A stretch of 5,264 bases of DNA from Flavobacterium sp. (GTDB lineage: Bacteria; Bacteroidota; Bacteroidia; Flavobacteriales; Flavobacteriaceae), in contig SXQR01000218.1 in NCBI GenBank assembly GCA_005792865.1, forward strand, positions 1-5,264. The letters run 5' to 3'. The notes under the pieces are model-generated. The model did not search any database. It saw only the letters and a list, made by a program, of their open reading frames with translations, and was not told the origin of the DNA. Below are positions 1-5,264 of the stretch, one piece after another. The position numbers were made by a program, and so were the translations under genes. Every line of letters begins with the position of its first letter. Positions within the stretch are counted from its first letter, which is position 1.

Positions 1-41
1 AAATATAATTAAATATCGCGCACGGCAAAGCGGCGGCACCA

Positions 42-1379
42 TTAATCGCGGGGTCCGCCTGCAATTGCCCCTTCCCTCGGGACCCGTAGTAGCAGCAGCA
101 CGCCTATGATGAAGAAGGCGGCCAGGAAAACGATCGCCAGTCGTGGGCTTCCCGTCAACTGGTCGATCAGGCCATAGACCAACATCCCGATGACGATCCC
201 GATTTTCTCGGCTACGTCATAAAAGCTGAAAAACGACGCGGTGTCACGGGTTTCCGGCAGCAACTTGGAATAGGTGGAGCGGGACAGTGATTGTATGCCG
301 CCCATGACCAACCCCACGAGCGCGGCCATGACGTAAAATTCATTGGGTTGCGTGATAAAATATGCGCCGGCGCACAGCGCGATCCAGATGCAGTTTATGG
401 CCACCAGGACCGGGATGTTCCCAAATCGCGCCGATGCCCGTGAGGTCAAAAAGGCGCCCAGGACCGCAACCAATTGAATGACCAGGATGCAGATAATCAG
501 GCCGGTGGTGCTTTCGGATTCGTCGCGCCAGGCGATTTCCTGCGCGCCGAAGTAAGTCGCGATCAACATCACCGTCTGCACGGCCATGCTGTAGACAAAG
601 AAACCCGACAGGTACCTTTTGAGCGCGGTATTTTCTGCCAGCATTTTCCAGACCTTGCGCAGTTCGCGGAAGCCGTTGAAAACGACGTTTCGCGTGATCC
701 TGCTATTCTCGGGACGGGTGCCCTTGGGCAAATGATAGTAGGTATACTGGCTGAAACAGATCCACCAGATCCCGACCATCACGAATGAATAGCGCATGGC
801 TTTCATCGCCGCCTCACCTTCGGTGCCCGAAATACTGAACAGTTCCGGCTTCATCACCATGGCCAGGTTGACCATGAGCAACAACACCGATCCCACGTAG
901 CCGAGTGAATAGCCCCTCGCGCTGACGCGGTCCTGTTGTTCGGGAAATGCGATATCAGGCAAATATGAGTTGTAAAAGACCAGGCTCCCCCAAAAGCCGA
1001 TCAAACCCAGCAGGTAAAAGCACAGGCCGGCATAAATGTCGGAAAGGTGGAACCAATAAAGCCCGATGCAGGAAAAAGCGCCCAGGTAACAAAAGAATTT
1101 CATGAAAGCTTTCTTGTTACCGGCGTAATCCGCAATCCCTGAAAGAAGCGGAGAAATGAACGCGACGATCAAAAAAGCGGCCGCGGTGACAAAGCTGATC
1201 AGCGCCGAATTCTTGAGCGAGTGGCCAAAGACTTCCAGGTACGGGCTGCGGCCATTGAAGAGCGCGTTATAGAATATCGGGAAGACCGCCGAGGAGATGA
1301 CAAGCGGATAAACCGAATTGGCCCAGTCGTAGAAGGCCCAGGCGTTGAGCAAGCGGCTACTGCCCTTTTCGTGTTTCAT
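42..1379 (-). CDS. MFS transporter, UMF1 / Atg22-like family
   Basis: Complete 445-residue integral inner-membrane protein. I see about twelve hydrophobic segments, near residues 16-38, 58-82, 92-110, 116-138, 156-176, 196-214, 254-275, 290-312, 322-343, 346-364, 385-405 and 412-431, with a hydrophilic loop between the two six-helix halves (about 215-252). The N-terminal AWAFYDWANSVYPLVI (13-28), the loop SGIADYAGNKKAF (80-92) and the late RSTYSKLLPE...FFSFYDVAEKIG stretch (367-394) are hallmarks of the UMF1 family, whose fungal relative Atg22 exports amino acids from the vacuole. The bacterial substrate is unknown and cannot be read from the sequence. The ATG at 1379 places the conserved AWxxYDWANS block at the usual distance from the N terminus. 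No other ATG, GTG or TTG lies in frame between it and the preceding gene's stop. The start directly follows a T-tract hairpin and has no Shine-Dalgarno sequence. Family is near certain; function is not. Confidence 0.93.
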   Translation of the reverse strand: MKHEKGSSRLLNAWAFYDWANSVYPLVISSAVFPIFYNALFNGRSPYLEVFGHSLKNSALISFVTAAAFLIVAFISPLLSGIADYAGNKKAFMKFFCYLGAFSCIGLYWFHLSDIYAGLCFYLLGLIGFWGSLVFYNSYLPDIAFPEQQDRVSARGYSLGYVGSVLLLMVNLAMVMKPELFSISGTEGEAAMKAMRYSFVMVGIWWICFSQYTYYHLPKGTRPENSRITRNVVFNGFRELRKVWKMLAENTALKRYLSGFFVYSMAVQTVMLIATYFGAQEIAWRDESESTTGLIICILVIQLVAVLGAFLTSRASARFGNIPVLVAINCIWIALCAGAYFITQPNEFYVMAALVGLVMGGIQSLSRSTYSKLLPETRDTASFFSFYDVAEKIGIVIGMLVYGLIDQLTGSPRLAIVFLAAFFIIGVLLLLRVPREGAIAGGPRD

Positions 1380-1406
1380 AAAAAAAGCCGCCCCTTTTGG
1401 GACGGC
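1380..1406 (-). terminator. Rho-independent terminator after the M48 peptidase gene
   Basis: Read on the minus strand, GCCGTCCC-AAAA-GGGGCGGC (1406 to 1387) forms an eight-pair stem with one G-U wobble and a four-base loop, followed at once by seven T residues (1386 to 1380). This is a classic intrinsic terminator, starting about 27 bases after the peptidase stop codon. Oddly, the T-tract ends at the base before the transporter's ATG, so the hairpin would also form the 5' leader of any transcript that starts upstream and reads into the transporter. It could therefore be a partial terminator or attenuator rather than a full stop. On the plus strand the stem has a C-A mismatch and no immediate T-tract, so it acts in the minus direction. 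Confidence 0.8.
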
Positions 1407-1408
1407 CT

Positions 1409-1438
1409 CGAAGATAAAGTTTTTTTTATTTGGTCAAT
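1409..1438 (-). promoter_or_regulatory. Possible promoter of the transporter gene (weak)
   Basis: On the minus strand, ATTG (1438-1435) is followed after 18 bases by TATCTTCG (1416-1409). The Bacteroidota primary sigma factor prefers a TTTG or TTG element about 17-23 bases before TAnnTTTG, so the spacing fits and the -7 box matches in seven of eight positions. The upstream box overlaps the stop codon of the peptidase gene. If real, transcription would start just before the hairpin at 1406-1387, and the short leader would be almost entirely that hairpin. Such short motifs occur by chance in A+T-rich gaps, so this is only a suggestion. Confidence 0.25.
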
Positions 1439-2252
1439 ATACCTTGCCGAATTTACGGGCCTCTTCCTTGGCTTTTGGAATCAGGTTCTTGATGTTGTTC
1501 ATCCTGGTCTTGTCGGACGGGTGCGTGCTGAGGATTTCAGGCGGCGCGCCCCCACCCGCTTTAGCCGACATCCTTTGCCAGAAGCCCAGCGCATTATCGG
1601 GATTGTAGCCTGCAATGGCCATGAGTGTCAGCCCGATCATATCCGCTTCGCTCTCGTGGTTGCGGCTAAACGGAAGCATCAAACCTACCGTGGAGCCGAT
1701 GCCAAAATACTGCTGCCACATTTGCTGGCGCTCTGCACTTTGGCTTCCGGTGGCGAGGGCAACCCCCACAGCACCAAGTTGTTGCAATTGAGATGCGCTC
1801 ATCCTTTGGGCGCCGTGATTGGCCAGCGCGTGGGCGACCTCATGCCCCATGACGGTGGCAAGGCCGGCCTCATTTTGGGCAACGGGCATCAGTCCCGAAT
1901 ATACGACGATCTTTCCGCCAGGCATGCACCAGGCATTGACGGCCTTGTCCTCGATGAGTTTGTATTCCCACTGGTAGCCCTTAAGATAATCCGAATAACC
2001 TTTGGAAGCGAGGTAAGTTTCAGCTGCGCGGCGGATTTTGTTACCGACGTTTTCCACTTCGCGGGCATCGGCGGTTCCGGTAATGACTTTGTTTTCCTTC
2101 AGGAATTGACTGTACTGCTGGAAAGCCGATGGAAACAGCTGTTCATTTGAAACGAAGTTCAAATTATTTTTCCCGGTAAAGGGGTTTTTGGTTGTACATG
2201 CGATCGCAAGAAAGAGCGCGCATGTGGCCGGAAATAAGATGCGTTTTTTCAT
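1434..2252 (-). CDS. M48-family zinc metallopeptidase, probable lipoprotein
   Basis: Complete 272-residue protein. Residues 1-18 form a signal peptide (basic MKKR, then a hydrophobic stretch) ending in AIA-C, so Cys19 is a plausible lipidation site, though the -3 residue is Ala rather than the preferred Leu. The mature protein would sit in the periplasm, anchored to a membrane. The zinc-binding HEVAH lies at 137-141, with His137 and His141 as ligands and Glu138 as catalytic base. The third ligand is probably Glu200 in SRNHESEAD (197-204), the second conserved M48 motif. A late THPSDKTRMNNI segment (243-254) is also typical. There are no TPR or PDZ domains, so it resembles the short single-domain LoiP/YcaL-like group rather than BepA. 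That group degrades misfolded envelope proteins, so quality control is the inferred role. The ATG at 2252 begins a proper signal peptide. A terminator follows the gene. Confidence 0.93.
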   Translation of the reverse strand: MKKRILFPATCALFLAIACTTKNPFTGKNNLNFVSNEQLFPSAFQQYSQFLKENKVITGTADAREVENVGNKIRRAAETYLASKGYSDYLKGYQWEYKLIEDKAVNAWCMPGGKIVVYSGLMPVAQNEAGLATVMGHEVAHALANHGAQRMSASQLQQLGAVGVALATGSQSAERQQMWQQYFGIGSTVGLMLPFSRNHESEADMIGLTLMAIAGYNPDNALGFWQRMSAKAGGGAPPEILSTHPSDKTRMNNIKNLIPKAKEEARKFGKVY

Positions 2253-2415
2253 CTGTCAGTTTTTTTAACAAGTATAAAAATACAAAAACGTCACGCGTGC
2301 AATTTATATCATACCGTAAAAAAGTTCAATAATTCGCACGCGGTAGCACCTGTCAACAAACTTGCCAAACTGTAATATCGAATGTTCAAGCCATCCACCA
2401 GACAGCCCCGAAACT
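2253..2415. other. Intergenic gap between the GH31 and M48 peptidase genes
   Basis: These 163 bases become A+T-rich toward the peptidase gene and must hold its promoter if it is transcribed separately. On the minus strand, TATACTTG and the overlapping TATTTTTA (roughly 2265-2280) each differ from the Bacteroidota -7 box TAnnTTTG at one position, with an ATTG 23 or 17 bases upstream respectively. Neither is strong enough to call. I found no convincing hairpin with a T-tract after the GH31 stop codon, so read-through from GH31 into the peptidase gene cannot be excluded. No Shine-Dalgarno sequence precedes the peptidase ATG; an A-rich leader does, as is common in this phylum. Confidence 0.4.
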
Positions 2416-4818
2416 TTAGGAATTAATTACTTGGCCATAAATACGGAGGTCGTCAAAATTCCTGTCCACAACGAATGCGCCACTCTGGTAATGCGCGGGA
2501 TCAAGCAGTTCGCTGTTGACCTTGATCGCAGAGATTGCAAACGGCAGTCCGTGCAACGAAATCCTGTAACGCGAATAAGTTGGTTCAAAGTTGCCTTCGC
2601 GGTGCTGTTGCACGACGAGTTCGCTTGCGGTGCCGGCCAGCTTGAAGGTCGACAGGCTGAACCTGCCCTTGTTGTAATCGTATCCATCCTGCGCATCTTC
2701 ATATAACACGGATTTTTCCTTCCCGGACTTATAATAGACTTCAAGCGAAATCTCCTCGATGACTTTCTCCCCTACGTACTGCTGTACCGGATATTTCGGG
2801 ATGACCGCGCCTTCCCTGATGAAAATCGGGATCTGATCGTAATCGCACGCAACCCAAGCCTCGCGCCTGCCCTCTGCAAGTTCGCCCGTCCAGTAGTTGT
2901 ACCAGTTTCCTCTGGGGATGTACATGCGGCGACCCACCGAATTTGGCTCCAGGATCGGGCAGACCAGGATGTGGTTGCCAAAGATGAATTCGTCCGTACG
3001 GTAATGCGTCTGGGGGTCTTCCTGGTCAAAATACACGAGTGGCTTGAGCATCGGGATTCCCTGGTTCACATATTGCCAGAACATGGTGTACAGATAGGGC
3101 AGCAATTGGTACCGAAGCGAGACAAACTTTCGGGTAATGTCGATGACCTCGGTATCGAAGGACCAGGGTTCCTGGTCGCCGTGGTCGCCGCTGGAATGCG
3201 TGCGGCAAAACGGATGGAACACGCCAAGCTGGATCCACCGCGCATACAGCTCGCCCGAAGGCTGCTCGGCAAATCCCCCAATATCGGAACCCGTAAAGCC
3301 CATCCCTGAAATGGACATGCGCTGCATCTGGATGTTTGCGATCCAAAGGTGTTCCCACGTGGCTATATTGTCGCCGGTCCAGCTCGAGGTATACCGCTGC
3401 GCCCCGGAGTAGGCCGAGCGCGTGATGATGAACGGCCTCTTGGGGTACGCGAAACGCTTGACGCCCTCGTAGGTCGCGCGGGCCATCTGCGTACCATAAA
3501 TGTTGTGTGCCTTTCTATGGCTGCACGGATTGCCGTCAAAATCGTGGCGGACATCCATGGGAAAAGTCTTGTCCGGCACTTCCATCACGGCGGGCTCGTT
3601 CATGTCGTTCCACACGCCCTTCACCCCAATTTCCGAAATCAGCTCCTTAAACAACCCGGCCCACCATTCACGTACGGCCGGATTGGTATAGTCGGGGAAA
3701 TTGCATTCGCCGGGCCAGACTTTCCCTTTCATGTAGGGGCCGTCGGCACGCTTGCAGAAATAGTCGTTTGCGACCGCCTCGTTATACACCCAGTAATCCC
3801 GGTCGATCTTGATGCCCGGATCGATGATGACCACGGTCTTGAACCCGTCCTGCGACAGTTCCGATACCATTTTTTTAGGGTCGGGGAAATATTCACGGTT
3901 CCAGGTAAAGCAACGGAAGCCATCCATGTAATCGATGTCCAGGTATATCGCGTCGCACGGGATCTGCAGTTCGCGAAATTTGGAAGCCACTTCCCTAACC
4001 TTCGCCTCGGGAAAATAACTCCATTTGCATTGGTGGTAACCCAGTGCCCAAAGTGGCGGCAGCTCGGGTTTGCCGGTAAGGTCGGTATAGGTCGTGACCA
4101 CCTCCTGCATCTGCGGGCCGTAGATAAAGTAATAGTTCATCTCTCCGCCGTCTGCCCAGAAACTCGCGACATTTCGGCGCTCATGACCAAAGTCAAAAAA
4201 GGAACGGAAAGTATTGTCAAAGAAAACCCCGTACGCCGCCTTGGCATGCAGCCCGATGTACAAGGGCACGACCTTGTACAGCGGTTCCTGGTCCTTTTGG
4301 AACGCGTACTGGTCGGTCGCCCAATTCTCGAGGCGCTTTCCCTTGAGGTTCAGGTGCGTCGCCTTGTCACCGAGCCCGTAAAAGCTCTCGCCCTCCTTCG
4401 CGGCCTTGCTCATCTTCACGATGTTCCCGCCAAAATGGTAACTCTCCTCCCAATGGAAGCCCAATTCGTCCTCGAGGATGCTGTTGCCCGCGAGGTCAAA
4501 GATCGAGACGCGCATGTCCTCGCGGTTGACCCGGCACACGATCTTGCTGGTAGTGATCTCAAAATGTTGTTCGTGTTCCGATACGGCCAGGTGGTTGTAC
4601 CCGTGGGTTTGGACGGGATCTATGGCATAAGAGAAGTCCCGGGAAAAATAGCCTTTGGTGGTATAGCGAAACCGAAGCAGGCTGTCGCGGAGCACCGTGA
4701 TGCGCAAAATCACGCTGTTGTCGGTGTGGAAGTAAACGCTGTCGGTGTCTTGAATGAATTTGGTGACGGGCGAGGGAAACAAATCGCCCTTGAATTCCAG
4801 TTCGGTATTGGTGATCAT
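2416..4818 (-). CDS. Glycoside hydrolase family 31 alpha-glucosidase
   Basis: Complete protein of 800 residues from the ATG at 4818; a TTG ten codons upstream at 4848 would give 810. I prefer the ATG because a good promoter overlaps those ten codons. Retaining enzymes of this family release glucose from the non-reducing ends of alpha-glucans. Layout (800-residue numbering): N-terminal beta-sandwich with the FYGLGDK segment (about 1-240), catalytic (beta/alpha)8 barrel (about 250-580), proximal beta domain with GNWYNYWTGE (about 585-685), and a distal DUF5110-like sheet with LYEDAQDGYDYNKG (about 690-730). The nucleophile is Asp405 in GVWNDMNEP and the acid/base is Asp483 in WTGDN. YLDIDYMDG (292-300) and HPFCRTHSS (535-543) line the sugar pocket. 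There is no signal peptide, so it is cytoplasmic, suiting glycogen or imported maltodextrins. The branching-enzyme gene lies upstream on the same strand. Exact specificity (glucosidase versus xylosidase or another GH31 activity) is inferred. Confidence 0.95.
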   Translation of the reverse strand: MITNTELEFKGDLFPSPVTKFIQDTDSVYFHTDNSVILRITVLRDSLLRFRYTTKGYFSRDFSYAIDPVQTHGYNHLAVSEHEQHFEITTSKIVCRVNREDMRVSIFDLAGNSILEDELGFHWEESYHFGGNIVKMSKAAKEGESFYGLGDKATHLNLKGKRLENWATDQYAFQKDQEPLYKVVPLYIGLHAKAAYGVFFDNTFRSFFDFGHERRNVASFWADGGEMNYYFIYGPQMQEVVTTYTDLTGKPELPPLWALGYHQCKWSYFPEAKVREVASKFRELQIPCDAIYLDIDYMDGFRCFTWNREYFPDPKKMVSELSQDGFKTVVIIDPGIKIDRDYWVYNEAVANDYFCKRADGPYMKGKVWPGECNFPDYTNPAVREWWAGLFKELISEIGVKGVWNDMNEPAVMEVPDKTFPMDVRHDFDGNPCSHRKAHNIYGTQMARATYEGVKRFAYPKRPFIITRSAYSGAQRYTSSWTGDNIATWEHLWIANIQMQRMSISGMGFTGSDIGGFAEQPSGELYARWIQLGVFHPFCRTHSSGDHGDQEPWSFDTEVIDITRKFVSLRYQLLPYLYTMFWQYVNQGIPMLKPLVYFDQEDPQTHYRTDEFIFGNHILVCPILEPNSVGRRMYIPRGNWYNYWTGELAEGRREAWVACDYDQIPIFIREGAVIPKYPVQQYVGEKVIEEISLEVYYKSGKEKSVLYEDAQDGYDYNKGRFSLSTFKLAGTASELVVQQHREGNFEPTYSRYRISLHGLPFAISAIKVNSELLDPAHYQSGAFVVDRNFDDLRIYGQVINS

Positions 4819-4837
4819 GCGCAGGATTATAGGCTGC

Positions 4838-4869
4838 CAAACATACAAAACAATGCCCGCGGAGTCAAA
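4838..4869 (-). promoter_or_regulatory. Bacteroidota-type promoter of the GH31 gene
   Basis: On the minus strand, TTTG (4869-4866, within TTTTTTGAC) is followed after 20 bases by TATGTTTG (4845-4838), an exact match to TAnnTTTG at a normal spacing for the phylum's primary sigma factor. Transcription would start around 4830-4833, giving a leader of about 12-15 bases before the ATG at 4818. The leader has no Shine-Dalgarno sequence, which is usual for this phylum. The -7 box overlaps codons two to four of the longer TTG-initiated reading frame, which would then not be transcribed. That supports the ATG start and implies that GH31 can be expressed independently of the branching-enzyme gene upstream. 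Confidence 0.65.
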
Positions 4870-4938
4870 AAATACAATGGTTTTCTACGCAAACGTTGTA
4901 GTTGTGCGCGGGGATTTTGCGGAAAAACCGCAGGGGTT

Positions 4939-4990
4939 GTTGCCGGGTGCGGCGTAACTTCGCGACGGGTGGGCACGCCAGTGCGGCAAC
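4939..4990. repeat. Intergenic inverted repeat downstream of glgB
   Basis: GTTGCCG (4939-4945) and CGGCAAC (4984-4990) are perfect seven-base inverted copies. Within them, GGCGT (4951-4955) pairs with ACGCC (4975-4979), so the whole segment can fold into a long imperfect hairpin with an internal loop, in either strand's transcript. No T-tract follows immediately on the minus strand, so it is not a standard terminator. It may stabilise the 3' end of the branching-enzyme message, or belong to a dispersed intergenic repeat family, or be chance pairing in G+C-rich sequence. Confidence 0.4.
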
Positions 4991-4994
4991 GGTT

Positions 4995-5017
4995 AAAAAC
5001 CCTTAGGGACTTAGGGT
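4995..5017 (-). terminator. Weak terminator candidate at the end of glgB
   Basis: On the minus strand, ACCCT (5017-5013) can pair with AGGGT (5003-4999) across a nine-base loop, and a run of five T residues (4999-4995) begins at the last base of the stem. The stem is short and includes the first base of the stop codon TAA (5013-5011), and the T-tract is brief, so termination would be inefficient. The segment also carries two direct copies of CTTAGGG on the plus strand (5002-5008 and 5010-5016), which create the pairing. Confidence 0.3.
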
Positions 5018-5264
5018 CGAAGCACCACGACTCCCAACGGCGGCAAGGTCAGGGCAATCGATTGGGCGCGGCCATCCCAGGCAATGGCATCGGGTTTAAG
5101 GGGCGCCGCATTGCGAACGCCACTTCCGCCAAACTGCACATCGTCCGAATTGAAAACCTCGATGAGCCTGGACTTTCCGGGCACGCCGATCCGGTATCCT
5201 TCGCGCACCACGGGCGTCATGTTGCATATCACCACCGCGTACTCCTTTTCCCTTTCTCCCCTTC
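5011..5264 (-). CDS. glgB: 1,4-alpha-glucan branching enzyme, C-terminal end (partial)
   Basis: Only the last 83 codons are present; the reading frame stays open through the window's right edge, so the 5' end lies outside. GlgB (EC 2.4.1.18) cuts alpha-1,4 chains and rejoins them as alpha-1,6 branches during glycogen synthesis in the cytoplasm. The visible part is the C-terminal all-beta domain that follows the GH13 barrel: a beta strand EYAVVICNMTPV (7-18), EGYRIGVPG (21-29), the family-typical EVFNSDDVQFGGSG (35-48) and the closing LTLPPLGVVVL (71-81). From memory, Escherichia coli GlgB ends with a matching pattern (LNFTPV, GINQPGKW, ILNTD, SLTLPPLA). The catalytic barrel is not visible, so activity cannot be checked. 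The internal GTG at 5235 is a valine codon, not the gene's start. The neighbouring alpha-glucosidase fits a glycogen locus. Confidence 0.88.
   Translation of the reverse strand, partial: RGEREKEYAVVICNMTPVVREGYRIGVPGKSRLIEVFNSDDVQFGGSGVRNAAPLKPDAIAWDGRAQSIALTLPPLGVVVLRP

Noticed and set aside
1..41. Terminator or promoter downstream of the transporter gene
   Set aside because: The segment turns A+T-rich at the window edge but contains no clear stem with a T-tract and no promoter match, and it is cut by the window boundary.
474..788. Plus-strand open frame of 104 codons inside the transporter gene
   Set aside because: It is wholly antisense to a confident membrane-protein gene, has no recognisable domain and no promoter or ribosome-binding signal.
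1221..2150. Long plus-strand open frame of 309 codons across the M48 gene and the start of the transporter gene
   Set aside because: It is antisense to two well-supported genes, crosses the terminator hairpin and the gap between them, and its translation shows no recognisable domain. It is a shadow of codon bias on the other strand.
2971..3412. Several overlapping plus- and minus-strand open frames inside the GH31 gene
   Set aside because: They occupy alternative frames of the conserved catalytic barrel, which reads uninterrupted in its own frame. Their translations look like frame-shadow sequence.
4918..4932. TGCGG-AAAAA-CCGCA hairpin as a terminator
   Set aside because: The five-pair stem is followed on the minus strand by AAAT and on the plus strand by GGGG, so neither direction has a T-tract.
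4754..4957. Possible small plus-strand gene of 67 codons in the gap upstream of GH31
   Set aside because: It starts inside the GH31 coding region in antisense, runs through the GH31 promoter, and shows no signal peptide, domain or plausible start signal.

Overview
The window looks like chromosomal DNA from a member of the Bacteroidota, most likely a flavobacterium-like organism with an unusually balanced base composition (about half G+C by eye). Three things point that way. The protein sequences resemble Flavobacteriia homologues as I remember them. The genes lack clear Shine-Dalgarno sequences. A good match to the Bacteroidota housekeeping promoter (TTTG-N20-TATGTTTG) lies just upstream of the large glycosidase gene. 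The genus cannot be fixed from the sequence alone.

All supported genes lie on the minus strand, so transcription runs from the right end to the left. From right to left they are: (1) the last 83 codons of a 1,4-alpha-glucan (glycogen) branching enzyme, glgB, cut by the window edge; (2) a 192-base gap with a weak terminator candidate, an inverted repeat and the promoter of the next gene; (3) a complete cytoplasmic glycoside hydrolase family 31 alpha-glucosidase of about 800 residues; (4) a 163-base A+T-rich gap; (5) a complete M48-family zinc metallopeptidase with a lipoprotein-like signal; (6) a 57-base gap filled largely by a strong hairpin plus T-tract; (7) a complete 12-helix transporter of the UMF1/Atg22-like branch of the major facilitator superfamily. 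The final 41 bases hold nothing I can name.

The branching enzyme and the alpha-glucosidase form a functional pair. One builds alpha-1,6 branches in glycogen and the other releases glucose from alpha-glucan oligosaccharides, so this is probably the edge of a storage-polysaccharide locus extending beyond the right end. The M48 protease (envelope protein quality control) and the UMF1 transporter (substrate unknown) have no evident metabolic link to it and look like ordinary housekeeping neighbours.

No mobile element, CRISPR array, RNA gene or novel system is visible. The points most worth a second look are small and regulatory: a terminator-like hairpin whose T-tract runs directly into the transporter's start codon, and a promoter that corrects the start of the GH31 gene.
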